This document shows positions 7,287 to 15,105 of a stretch of DNA of 64,000 nt, piece after piece. Position 1 is the first letter of the stretch; every line of letters starts with the position of its first letter. Where the stretch lies: NCBI GenBank assembly GCA_934234215.1, contig CAKQHB010000002.1, positions 127,211 to 191,210 of the forward strand, written 5' to 3'. The stretch is from an uncultured Cuneatibacter sp. (GTDB lineage Bacteria; Bacillota; Clostridia; Lachnospirales; Lachnospiraceae). The notes beneath the pieces are model-generated. The model worked only from the letters and a program-made list of their open reading frames with translations, did not search any database and was not told the DNA's origin. Both the position numbers and the translations under genes were made by a program.

Positions 7287-8513
7287 ATGATGTTAAATAA
7301 GAAGACTGTAGATGATCTGACCAATCTGCAGGGCAGAAGAGTACTGGTTCGCTGCGACTTTAACGTACCGTTAAAGGAAGGCAAGATCACCGATGAGACT
7401 CGTATCGTAGCTGCTCTGCCTACCATCGAGAAGCTGATTAACGGCGGCGCTAAGGTTATCCTTTGCTCTCACTTGGGCAAGGTTAAGAATGGCCCGAACG
7501 AAGGCGAATCTCTGGCACCGGTTGCTGCAAGACTGTCCGAGAAGCTGGGCAAGGAAGTTACTTTCGTATCCGATTACAATGTAACTGGCGAAGCTGCTAC
7601 AAAGGCTGTTGCTGAGATGAAGGACGGCGATGTTGTTCTGCTGCAGAACACTCGTTTCCGTGGCGCTGAGGAGACCAAGAACGGCGAGCAGTTCAGCAAG
7701 GAACTGGCTGATCTGGCAGACGATTATGTATGCGATGCATTCGGTTCTTCTCACAGAGCACATGCATCTGTAGCTGGCGTTACCAAGTTCATCACCGAAA
7801 AAGGCGGTTCCAACGTAGTTGGTTACCTGATGGAGAAGGAAATCGCATTCTTAGGCAATGCTGTAGAGAATCCGGTTCGTCCTTTCGTGGCAATCCTGGG
7901 CGGTGCTAAGGTTGCAGATAAGCTGAACGTAATCTCCAACCTGCTGGAGAAGTGTGATACCCTGATCATCGGTGGTGGTATGGCATTCACATTCCTGAAG
8001 GCACAGGGCAAAGAGATCGGTACTTCTCTGGTAGATGATACAAAGCTGGATTACTGCCGTGAGATGATCGCAAAGGCTGAGAGCCTTGGCAAGAAACTGC
8101 TTCTGCCGGTTGATACCGCAGCAGCAACCGCATTCCCGAACCCGATCGATGCTGCTATCGACGTAAAGATGGTATCCGTAGACGAGATGCCTTCTGATAT
8201 GATGGGTCTGGATATCGGAACTGAGACTGCTAAGCTGTATGCAGACGCTGTTAAGTCCGCAAAGACCGTTGTTTGGAACGGACCGATGGGTGTATTTGAG
8301 AACCCGACTCTGGCACAGGGTACGATCGCAGTTGCAAAGGCTCTGGCTGAGACCGAAGCTACTACCATTATCGGTGGCGGTGATTCCGCAGCAGCTGTAA
8401 ATCAGCTTGGTTTCGCTTCCAAGATGAGCCACATCTCCACTGGCGGCGGCGCTTCTCTGGAGTTCCTGGAGGGTAAGGAGCTGCCGGGCGTAGCTGCAGC
8501 TGATAATAAATAA
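7287..8513 (+). CDS. pgk: Phosphoglycerate kinase
   Basis: About 408 residues. Family blocks: RRVLVRCDFNVPLKEGKITD, LCSHLGKVKNG, the hinge region RPFVAILGGAKVADK, and the nucleotide loop TTIIGGGDSAAAVNQLG near the end. It transfers phosphate from 1,3-bisphosphoglycerate to ADP. Start choice: AAGGAG ends at 7277, so the first in-frame ATG (7278) is too close; the ATG at 7287 (9-base gap), or the next one at 7290, fits better and gives the usual M-L-N-K-K-T-V-D-D start. Its leader is the structured element with a terminator-like hairpin. tpi follows after 85 bases. Confidence 0.97.
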   Translation: MMLNKKTVDDLTNLQGRRVLVRCDFNVPLKEGKITDETRIVAALPTIEKLINGGAKVILCSHLGKVKNGPNEGESLAPVAARLSEKLGKEVTFVSDYNVTGEAATKAVAEMKDGDVVLLQNTRFRGAEETKNGEQFSKELADLADDYVCDAFGSSHRAHASVAGVTKFITEKGGSNVVGYLMEKEIAFLGNAVENPVRPFVAILGGAKVADKLNVISNLLEKCDTLIIGGGMAFTFLKAQGKEIGTSLVDDTKLDYCREMIAKAESLGKKLLLPVDTAAATAFPNPIDAAIDVKMVSVDEMPSDMMGLDIGTETAKLYADAVKSAKTVVWNGPMGVFENPTLAQGTIAVAKALAETEATTIIGGGDSAAAVNQLGFASKMSHISTGGGASLEFLEGKELPGVAAADNK

Positions 8514-8539
8514 TAAGCATTACAGAACGGTTTGTCGTT

Positions 8540-8568
8540 TTCGTCCACAGGGAATCCCTGTGGACGAA
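8540..8568 (+). other. Perfect intergenic hairpin between pgk and tpi
   Basis: TTCGTCCACAGGG-aat-CCCTGTGGACGAA, a 13-bp perfect stem with no T-run after it. It is unlikely to end transcription; it is better placed to protect the pgk 3' end or mark an mRNA processing site, allowing pgk and tpi to be expressed at different levels. That role is inference. Confidence 0.6.
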
Positions 8569-8598
8569 TGCGGTTAATTATGAAATGGAGAACAGACA

Positions 8599-9345
8599 AT
8601 GAGAAAAAAGATTATTGCCGGAAACTGGAAGATGAATATGACTCCCAGTGAAGCAGTAGCACTGGTAGAGACACTGAAGCCTCTGGTAGCCAATGAGGAA
8701 GTTGACGTTGTTTTCTGCGTTCCTGCAATCGACATTATCCCGGTCGTAGAGGCTTGCAAGGGCACAAACATTCAGGTGGGTGCTGAGAATATGTACTTCG
8801 AGGAGAAGGGTGCTTACACCGGAGAAATCTCCCCGAACATGCTGACAGATGCAGGCGTTCAGTATGTAATCATCGGACATTCTGAGAGAAGAGAATACTT
8901 TGCAGAGACCGATGAGACCGTAAACAAGAAAGTCCTGAAGGCATTTGAACATGGTCTGACCCCGATCATCTGCTGTGGTGAGTCTCTGACTCAGAGAGAG
9001 CAGGGCATCACTCTGGATTGGATCCGTCAGCAGATCAAGATCGCTTTCCAGAACGTAACTGCAGAGCAGGCAAAGACTGCTGTTATTGCATATGAGCCGA
9101 TCTGGGCAATTGGTACCGGTAAGGTAGCAACTACCGAGCAGGCAGAAGAGGTTTGCGCAGCAATCCGTGCATGCATCGGTGAAGTTTACGACGAGGCAAC
9201 CGCAGAAGCAATTCGTATCCAGTACGGCGGCAGCGTAAGTGCAGCAAGTGCACCGGAGCTGTTTGCACAGGCTGATATCGATGGCGGTCTGGTAGGCGGC
9301 GCTTCCCTGAAGGCTGACTTCGGAAAGATCGTAAATTATAAGTAA
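8599..9345 (+). CDS. tpiA: Triose-phosphate isomerase
   Basis: 248 residues, normal length. Visible are the substrate lysine in AGNWKMNMTPSE, the catalytic histidine in YVIIGHSERREYF, the catalytic glutamate with flexible loop AYEPIWAIGTGKVATTEQA, and the phosphate-binding end IQYGGSVSAASAPEL and GLVGGASLK. It interconverts dihydroxyacetone phosphate and glyceraldehyde-3-phosphate. It sits in the pgk-tpi-gpmI run with gpmI starting 38 bases later. Confidence 0.97.
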   Translation: MRKKIIAGNWKMNMTPSEAVALVETLKPLVANEEVDVVFCVPAIDIIPVVEACKGTNIQVGAENMYFEEKGAYTGEISPNMLTDAGVQYVIIGHSERREYFAETDETVNKKVLKAFEHGLTPIICCGESLTQREQGITLDWIRQQIKIAFQNVTAEQAKTAVIAYEPIWAIGTGKVATTEQAEEVCAAIRACIGEVYDEATAEAIRIQYGGSVSAASAPELFAQADIDGGLVGGASLKADFGKIVNYK

Positions 9346-9383
9346 TTTGCACCAAGTAGGGCATGACAGAAATGGAGAAAAAA

Positions 9384-10925
9384 ATGAGCAAGAAACCTAC
9401 TGTTTTAATGATCCTGGACGGATATGGTCTGAATGAAAAGACCGAGGGCAACGCAGTTGCACAGGCAAAGACTCCGGTTATGGATGACCTGATGGCAACT
9501 TGCCCGTATGTAAAGGGTTATGCAAGCGGACTGGCAGTTGGTCTTCCGGATGGACAGATGGGTAACTCTGAGGTTGGACATCTGAATATGGGTGCTGGTC
9601 GTATCGTATACCAGGAGCTGACCCGTATTACCAAGGAGATTCAGGACGGAGATTTTTTTGAAAATGAAGCATTCCTTCAGGCAGTAGAAAACTGCAAAAA
9701 AAATGATTCTGCACTGCATCTGATGGGTCTGGTTTCGGACGGCGGCGTTCACAGCCACAACACCCATATCTATGCACTGCTGGAGCTGGCAAAGAGACAC
9801 GGTCTGGAAAAGGTATTTGTACACTGCTTCTTAGACGGCCGTGACACTCCGCCTGCATCCGGTAAGGATTATGTAAAAGAGCTTTCTGATAAGATGAAGG
9901 AGATCGGCGTAGGCCGCGTTGCTTCTGTTATGGGACGTTACTATGCGATGGACAGAGATAACCGCTGGGATCGTGTAGAACTGGCTTACCGTGCACTGAC
10001 AACCGGAGAGGGCAATCAGGCTGACTGCGGTGTTTGTGCAATCGCAAAGTCTTACGAAGATGGCAAGACGGATGAATTCGTAGTTCCCACTGTTGTTGCA
10101 GAAGACGGCAAGGCAATCGGCACCGTAAAAGATGGCGATTCCGTAATCTTCTTCAATTTCCGTCCGGATCGTGCAAGAGAGATCACTCGCGCATTCTGTG
10201 ACGACGACTTCAGCGGATTTGCAAGAGAGAAGAGACTGGATCTGTGCTATGTATGCTTCACCGAGTATGATGTTACCATCCCGAACAAGCTGGTAGCCTT
10301 CAAGAAGGTCAGCATCAACAATACCTTTGGTCAGTTCTTAGCTGCAAATGGCTTAAAGCAGGCAAGAATCGCTGAGACAGAGAAGTACGCACACGTTACG
10401 TTCTTCTTCAACGGCGGTGTTGAGGAGCCGAATCCCGGTGAGGATCGTATCCTCGTAAAGTCTCCGAAGGTTGCAACTTACGACCTGAAGCCGGAGATGA
10501 GTGCATATGAAGTATGTGACAAGCTGGTTGGCGCCATCAAGTCTCAGGACTATGATGTGATCATCATCAACTTTGCAAACCCGGATATGGTTGGTCATAC
10601 CGGTATTCTGGACGCTGCAATCAAGGCTGTTGAGGCAGTGGATGAGTGTGTTGGAAAGGCAGTAGACGCGATCCGCGAAGTAAACGGACAGCTGTTCATC
10701 TGTGCAGACCACGGTAATGCAGAGCAGCTGATCGACTACGAGACCGGCGCTCCGTTCACCGCACACACCACAAATCCGGTTCCGTTCATTCTGGTAAATG
10801 CAGATCCTTCCTACAAGCTGAGAGAGGGTGGCTGCCTGGCAGACATCGCTCCGACTCTGATCGAGCTGATGGGACTGCAGCAGCCGGCTGAGATGACCGG
10901 AAAGTCTCTGTTAGTAAAGGACTGA
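9384..10925 (+). CDS. gpmI: Phosphoglycerate mutase, cofactor-independent (2,3-bisphosphoglycerate-independent)
   Basis: 513 residues, the normal size for iPGM. The alkaline-phosphatase-like metal site is visible: LMILDGYGLNE, the phospho-serine loop DGQMGNSEVGHLNMGAGR, HSHNTHIYAL-type block, FLDGRDTPP, FRPDRAREITRAF, NFANPDMVGHTG and CADHGNAEQL. It interconverts 3- and 2-phosphoglycerate using Mn2+. The start at 9384 is chosen over the ATG at 9363 because GGAG stands 6 bases before it and the product then begins MSKKPTVLMILDGYG. It completes the gap-pgk-tpi-gpmI block; enolase is not here. Confidence 0.96.
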   Translation: MSKKPTVLMILDGYGLNEKTEGNAVAQAKTPVMDDLMATCPYVKGYASGLAVGLPDGQMGNSEVGHLNMGAGRIVYQELTRITKEIQDGDFFENEAFLQAVENCKKNDSALHLMGLVSDGGVHSHNTHIYALLELAKRHGLEKVFVHCFLDGRDTPPASGKDYVKELSDKMKEIGVGRVASVMGRYYAMDRDNRWDRVELAYRALTTGEGNQADCGVCAIAKSYEDGKTDEFVVPTVVAEDGKAIGTVKDGDSVIFFNFRPDRAREITRAFCDDDFSGFAREKRLDLCYVCFTEYDVTIPNKLVAFKKVSINNTFGQFLAANGLKQARIAETEKYAHVTFFFNGGVEEPNPGEDRILVKSPKVATYDLKPEMSAYEVCDKLVGAIKSQDYDVIIINFANPDMVGHTGILDAAIKAVEAVDECVGKAVDAIREVNGQLFICADHGNAEQLIDYETGAPFTAHTTNPVPFILVNADPSYKLREGGCLADIAPTLIELMGLQQPAEMTGKSLLVKD

Positions 10926-10981
10926 GAAAATCCGACAAAAAATTACTTTACGAAACCCCTGTTTTATGAGAAAATAGGGAA

Positions 10982-11029
10982 GACAGGAAAACTGTCCGAT
11001 TCCTGCAGGCGGGGACTTCCGCCTGCGGG
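10982..11029 (+). other. Leader with two hairpins ahead of the NifU-like gene
   Basis: Two stems lie in the 131-base gap after gpmI: GACAGgaaaaCTGTC (10982-10996) and CCTGCAGGCGG-ggactt-CCGCCTGCGGG (11002-11029, one mismatch). Neither has a T-run. A TTTACG-17-GAAAAT pair upstream is a weak candidate promoter. They may mark the gpmI transcript end or the leader of the next operon. Confidence 0.35.
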
Positions 11030-11056
11030 TATTACATAGTTGAAAGGAGTCTTAAC

Positions 11057-11749
11057 ATGATTTATTCACATGAAGTAGAAATGATGTGTCCTGTTGCACA
11101 GGGTGTGCATCATGGTGCTGCTCCGATTCCGGAGGAAGCAAAGTGGGTACAGGCAAAAGAAGTAAAGGATATCTCCGGTTTTACACACGGTATCGGCTGG
11201 TGTGCACCTCAGCAGGGTTGCTGTAAGCTGACACTGAACGTAAAAGAAGGTATCATCCAGGAAGCTCTGGTTGAGACCATTGGATGTTCTGGTATGACCC
11301 ATTCCGCAGCTATGGCATCTGAGATCCTGCCTGGTCTGACTGTAATGGAAGCTCTGAACACCGACCTGGTATGTGATGCAATCAACACTGCTATGAGAGA
11401 GCTGTTCCTGCAGATCGTTTACGGACGTTCTCAGAGTGCATTCTCCGAGGATGGTCTGCAGATCGGTGCTGGTCTGGAAGACCTTGGTAAGGGACTGCGT
11501 TCTCAGGTTGGTACCATGTACGGTACTTTAAAGAAGGGCCCTCGTTACCTGGAGATGGCAGAAGGTTATGTTACCGGTATCGCTCTGGATGCTGATGATC
11601 AGATCATCGGTTACCAGTTCGTAAACCTTGGTAAGATGACAGACTTCATCAAGAAGGGTGATGATCCGAATACTGCATGGGAAAAGGCAAAGGGTCAGTA
11701 CGGCCGTATTGCTGATGCTGTAAAGATCATTGACCCTAGAAAAGAGTAA
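11057..11749 (+). CDS. NifU-like iron-sulfur cluster scaffold protein, partner of GGGtGRT protein
   Basis: 230 residues. The central part has the NifU/IscU fold pattern: GWCAPQQGCCKLTLNVKEG matches the first NifU cysteine region, and VETIGCSGMTHSAAMASEIL matches the G-C-x-x-x-x-A-S-x-S second-cysteine region. The third NifU cysteine (CxxLAxxAL) has no equivalent; instead a long extra C-terminal part (DGLQIGAGLEDLGKGLRSQV onwards) follows. In NifU/IscU such cysteines assemble 2Fe-2S or 4Fe-4S clusters for transfer. Its start has AAGGAG. The GGGtGRT gene begins 19 bases after its stop; this pairing is conserved across Clostridia. High-expression codon use like the glycolytic genes. Exact role is not known to me. 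Confidence 0.75.
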   Translation: MIYSHEVEMMCPVAQGVHHGAAPIPEEAKWVQAKEVKDISGFTHGIGWCAPQQGCCKLTLNVKEGIIQEALVETIGCSGMTHSAAMASEILPGLTVMEALNTDLVCDAINTAMRELFLQIVYGRSQSAFSEDGLQIGAGLEDLGKGLRSQVGTMYGTLKKGPRYLEMAEGYVTGIALDADDQIIGYQFVNLGKMTDFIKKGDDPNTAWEKAKGQYGRIADAVKIIDPRKE

Positions 11750-11768
11750 TTAGAGGAGGTAACGCAAA

Positions 11769-12779
11769 ATGGCTTTATTTGAATCCTATGAGAGACGTAT
11801 TGACCAGATCAATGCGGCATTAAACAGCTATGGAATCGCTTCTATCGAAGAAGCTGAGAAGATCACAAAAGATGCAGGTCTGGATGTATACAACCAGATC
11901 AAAGGCATTCAGCCGATCTGTTTTGAGAACGCTTGCTGGGCTTACACAGTAGGTGCTGCAATCGCAATCAAGAAGGGCTGCAGAAAGGCATCTGAAGCAG
12001 CTGCAGCAATCGGTGAAGGCCTGCAGTCCTTCTGTATCCCCGGTTCTGTTGCAGATACCCGTAAGGTAGGTCTGGGACATGGTAATCTGGGTAAGATGCT
12101 TCTGGAAGAAGAGACAGAGTGCTTCTGTTTCTTAGCAGGTCACGAGTCCTTCGCAGCAGCAGAAGGTGCTATCGGTATCGCAGAGAAGGCAAACAAAGTT
12201 CGTCAGAAGCCTCTGCGTGTTATCCTGAACGGTCTTGGTAAGGATGCAGCTCAGATCATTTCCCGTATCAACGGTTTCACCTATGTAGAGACCGAGTACG
12301 ATCCTTACAAGAACGAAGTTAAGGAAGTATTCCGCAAGCCCTATTCCGAAGGTCTGCGTGCTAAGGTAAACTGCTATGGCGCTAACAGCGTTCCGGAAGG
12401 TGTTGCAATCATGTGGAAGGAAAACGTAGACGTTTCCATCACTGGTAACTCCACCAACCCGACTCGTTTCCAGCACCCGGTTGCAGGTACTTACAAGAAG
12501 GAACGTCTGGAAGCTGGTAAGAAGTACTTCTCCGTAGCATCCGGTGGTGGTACAGGACGTACTCTGCATCCCGATAACATGGCTGCAGGTCCTGCTTCTT
12601 ATGGTATGACCGATACTCTTGGCCGTATGCATTCCGATGCACAGTTCGCAGGTTCCTCTTCCGTTCCGGCTCACGTTGAGATGATGGGTCTGATCGGTGC
12701 AGGTAACAACCCTATGGTTGGTATGACCGTAGCTGTAGCTGTATCGATTGAGGAAGCAGCAAAGGCTGGTAAGTTCTAA
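11769..12779 (+). CDS. GGGtGRT family protein (PF14057-type), function unknown
   Basis: 336 residues. Contains the motif that names the family, SGGGTGRTLHPDNMAAGPAS, near residue 258. Other visible features are cysteines in PICFENACWAYTVGAAIAI, FCIPG, ECFCFLAGHESFAAAEGAIG and VNCYGANSVPEG, and glycine-rich loops such as GLGHGNLGKM and LNGLGKDAAQIISRING. AGAGGAGGT precedes the start. The gene is directly behind the NifU-like scaffold gene, so a role needing an Fe-S or other metal cluster is a fair inference; no enzyme activity can be assigned from sequence. Codon bias is strong, suggesting abundant protein. Confidence 0.85.
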   Translation: MALFESYERRIDQINAALNSYGIASIEEAEKITKDAGLDVYNQIKGIQPICFENACWAYTVGAAIAIKKGCRKASEAAAAIGEGLQSFCIPGSVADTRKVGLGHGNLGKMLLEEETECFCFLAGHESFAAAEGAIGIAEKANKVRQKPLRVILNGLGKDAAQIISRINGFTYVETEYDPYKNEVKEVFRKPYSEGLRAKVNCYGANSVPEGVAIMWKENVDVSITGNSTNPTRFQHPVAGTYKKERLEAGKKYFSVASGGGTGRTLHPDNMAAGPASYGMTDTLGRMHSDAQFAGSSSVPAHVEMMGLIGAGNNPMVGMTVAVAVSIEEAAKAGKF

Positions 12780-12934
12780 TTCGAACAGAAATATATAAAA
12801 ATCTTTTTCCGAAAGTGCCAAACGGCGTAATTCAAATGGAAAGACGATGGAGTGCAACAGTACTTCTTCAAGTAAACACGTCCGGAGTACCGGATGAATG
12901 GCGGCAAGGAACTGAAGAGACAGATTAAATGAGA

Positions 12935-12970
12935 GGCTCTCAATCACATGTTGGTGGTTGAGAGCCTTTT
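12935..12970 (+). terminator. Rho-independent terminator after the GGGtGRT gene
   Basis: GGCTCTCAA-tcacatgttggtgg-TTGAGAGCC followed by TTTT. The 155 bases between the GGGtGRT stop and this hairpin hold an unrecognised 30-codon ORF and a short TCCGG-agta-CCGGA stem, nothing else. Confidence 0.75.
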
Positions 12971-13045
12971 GCTATGCAGGATTCTATGTCATACCGTCTT
13001 TCGACTGCATACCTTAAAGATGAGAAAATAGAAAGTGCTGCAGCA

Positions 13046-13501
13046 ATGGACAAATTTAAAATCTGTTTTATAGCCGCATTCAGCGCAATCTTTTCCGGGA
13101 TGCATTTGCTGATACTTCCGGTTCTGCTGCTCGTGCTGTGCAATGTGATCGATTATGGCACGGGAATGGCAGCTTCTGTGAGCCGAGGCATTGCGCTGAC
13201 ACCGGGGAAGAGCCTGCGGGGCATCGCGAAGAAGGTAGGAATGTGGCTTTTGATCGTGATTGGCTGGGTGCTGGATGTACTGCTCGAATATGGAGCGAAC
13301 ACGATCGGAATGGAAAGTCCGATTTCGTTTTTGATTGCAACGATTGTGGCAGTGTGGTTGATCTGCAATGAGATTCTGAGTATTTTGGAGAACCTGGTGC
13401 AGATCGGAGTGGCTGTACCCGGCTTTCTGATGCCGCTTGTGCGGATGATTCAGAAACAGGCGGAGGAAAAAGGGGGACAGGAGAAGGGAGAAAAAGAATG
13501 A
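13046..13501 (+). CDS. Phage-type holin (holin_4/toxin secretion family)
   Basis: About 151 residues from the start chosen here. Hydrophobic segments: IAAFSAIFSGMHLLILPVLLL, a segment around VGMWLLIVIGWVLDVLL, and SFLIATIVAVWLICNEIL, with the family words LCNVIDYGTGMAAS and NEILSILENLVQIGV typical of Clostridium phage holins (Phage_holin_4). The C-terminus is highly charged (EEKGGQEKGEKE), normal for holins. Start uncertain: ATGs at 12974 and 12986 are in frame too but the first lies in the upstream terminator; none has a good ribosome site. It ends in ATGA overlap with the endolysin gene. It would form membrane lesions to let the endolysin out. Confidence 0.75.
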   Translation: MDKFKICFIAAFSAIFSGMHLLILPVLLLVLCNVIDYGTGMAASVSRGIALTPGKSLRGIAKKVGMWLLIVIGWVLDVLLEYGANTIGMESPISFLIATIVAVWLICNEILSILENLVQIGVAVPGFLMPLVRMIQKQAEEKGGQEKGEKE

Positions 13502-14031
13502 AGCGTTGGAATATTTGTTGTCAAAATGCATTGGTAATCTACGCAAATCGACATCGGTATGCGTATTTATACGGAGCGAATGGAGAGATTGGAAGCGATG
13601 CCCTGGTGGATCGTCTTTGGAATGCCTATTATGGAGCACATTTCAAGGAGGTAGTTGAAGGACGCGGGTATACGAAGCAGCAGTTGAAGGATCATGTGCG
13701 GGGGAAAATCTGTCTGGATTGCAGTTCATTCCTCTGCATGATCACACAGAATGATACAACGGATATTACAAAGCTTGGTGTAACAAGGGATTATAACAGT
13801 GATGGGCTGCGGGGGCTGTTTCAGAAAGGAACGGTGCGGACACCGCGAGAGGGAACTGCCGGTTCGATGCTCTGGAAAAAAGGGCATGTTGCAATCGATG
13901 TGGGATATGGTGTCTGTGTGGAATTTGCATCGGAATTTACGGATTGCAGGATGCGGCAGATCGCGGGTTCGGACTTTGTGGAATCCGGGGAACTAAACTA
14001 TGTGGATTATACGGGAACAAATGCCAGATGA
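13498..14031 (+). CDS. NlpC/P60-like cell-wall hydrolase (endolysin partner of the holin)
   Basis: 177 residues with no signal peptide, as expected for a holin-dependent endolysin. The cysteine peptidase site is visible: CLDCSSFLCMI with the D-C-S-x-F motif at Cys75, GTAGSMLWKKGHVAIDVGYG with the catalytic histidine near residue 130, and VEFASE for the third residue. N-terminal part (RWNICCQNALVIYANRHRYA, YLYGANGEIG) resembles phage endolysins of Clostridia. It overlaps the holin stop by ATGA, so the two are translated together. No other phage genes are nearby, so this is a free-standing lysis cassette: prophage remnant or domesticated release module. Confidence 0.75.
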   Translation: MKRWNICCQNALVIYANRHRYAYLYGANGEIGSDALVDRLWNAYYGAHFKEVVEGRGYTKQQLKDHVRGKICLDCSSFLCMITQNDTTDITKLGVTRDYNSDGLRGLFQKGTVRTPREGTAGSMLWKKGHVAIDVGYGVCVEFASEFTDCRMRQIAGSDFVESGELNYVDYTGTNAR

Positions 14032-14054
14032 CGGAAAATTAGTGAAAGTAAGAC

Positions 14055-14085
14055 TTGACTAAAGTGGGCTTTCATTTTGTATAAT
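14055..14085 (+). promoter_or_regulatory. Promoter of the MoxR-DUF58-transglutaminase operon
   Basis: TTGACT (14055-14060) and a perfect TATAAT (14080-14085), with a long 19-base spacer, 49 bases before the MoxR gene start, which itself follows GAAGGAGG. Confidence 0.6.
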
Positions 14086-14133
14086 AGAAAGAAAAGGATA
14101 CTCTGAGCAGAGCGCTCCGAGAAGGAGGATAAG

Positions 14134-15105
14134 ATGCATTTATCAGAGACGAAAGTTCCGGATGTCATCCGGGAAGTGAAGCATGCTGTAATTGGAAAAG
14201 ACGAAACGGTAGAAAAGATGATGGCTGCGATTCTGGTAAAGGGTCATGTGCTGATCGAGGATATTCCCGGCGTCGGAAAGACGACGATGGCGCTGGCATT
14301 TGCGAAGGCGATGCAGCTGCAGCAGAAGCGTATGCAGTTTACACCGGACGTATTGCCCAGCGATGTGACCGGATACAATCTGTATGATCCGCGCACTGGC
14401 ACATCTGTCTATCAGAAAGGCCCGATCATGACGGAGTTCTTTCTGGCGGACGAGATCAACCGTACCTCCCCGAAGACGCAGTCTGCGCTTCTGGAAGTTA
14501 TGGAGGAGCGGAGTGTCACGATTGAAGGCAGAACGATGCCGGTGCCGGAGCCGTTTCTCGTTGTTGCAACGCAAAACCCGTTTGGTTCTTTCGGCACGCA
14601 GCCATTGCCAGATTCCCAGATGGATCGTTTTATGATCAGCCTGCGGATGGGATATCCGACACGGGAGGACGAGCGCACGATCTTAAAACGGAGAAATCAC
14701 GCCGGTATGACAGACGGTGTGCATCCGGCGATGGACAAGCAGGAGCTGCTGCAGATCCAGGCGGAGATGCCGGAGATTTATATTGAGGATTCGGTATATG
14801 GATATTTGCAGGATCTGGTGGAAAAGACGCGCAATCACCCGTTGATTCAAATCGGTGTCAGCCCCCGTGGTGCACTGGCGTTGGCGCGGATGGCACAGGG
14901 TGTCGCATTTTTGAGAAATCGGGATTATGTGCTGCCGGAGGATGTGCGGACGATCTTTTCCGATGTGGCGAGACATCGTCTCGTGTTAGATACGAAGGCG
15001 CGACTGGCACAGAAGTCAGCGGAAGTGATCTGTGAAGAGGTATTGGGCAGCGTGCATCAGCCGCAGCCGTGGAGCGAAAAGTACAGCCATAAGGAGAAGT
15101 CATGA
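14134..15105 (+). CDS. MoxR-type AAA+ ATPase
   Basis: 323 residues, full length for MoxR. Walker A IEDIPGVGKTTMALAFAKAM, the MoxR-specific LPSDVTGYNLYDPR, Walker B FFLADEINRTSPKTQSALLE, sensor RVATQNPF-like block (VVATQNPFGSFGTQPLPDSQ), and DRFMISLRMGYPTREDE are all visible. MoxR ATPases act with the DUF58/VWA protein encoded next to them as chaperones, and in this common three-gene set with a membrane transglutaminase. The next gene starts with a 4-base ATGA overlap, so the set is one operon. Confidence 0.92.
   Translation: MHLSETKVPDVIREVKHAVIGKDETVEKMMAAILVKGHVLIEDIPGVGKTTMALAFAKAMQLQQKRMQFTPDVLPSDVTGYNLYDPRTGTSVYQKGPIMTEFFLADEINRTSPKTQSALLEVMEERSVTIEGRTMPVPEPFLVVATQNPFGSFGTQPLPDSQMDRFMISLRMGYPTREDERTILKRRNHAGMTDGVHPAMDKQELLQIQAEMPEIYIEDSVYGYLQDLVEKTRNHPLIQIGVSPRGALALARMAQGVAFLRNRDYVLPEDVRTIFSDVARHRLVLDTKARLAQKSAEVICEEVLGSVHQPQPWSEKYSHKEKS

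Noticed and set aside
12836..12928. 30-codon ORF behind the GGGtGRT gene
   Set aside because: No ribosome site and no recognisable product; perhaps a remnant, not enough for a call.
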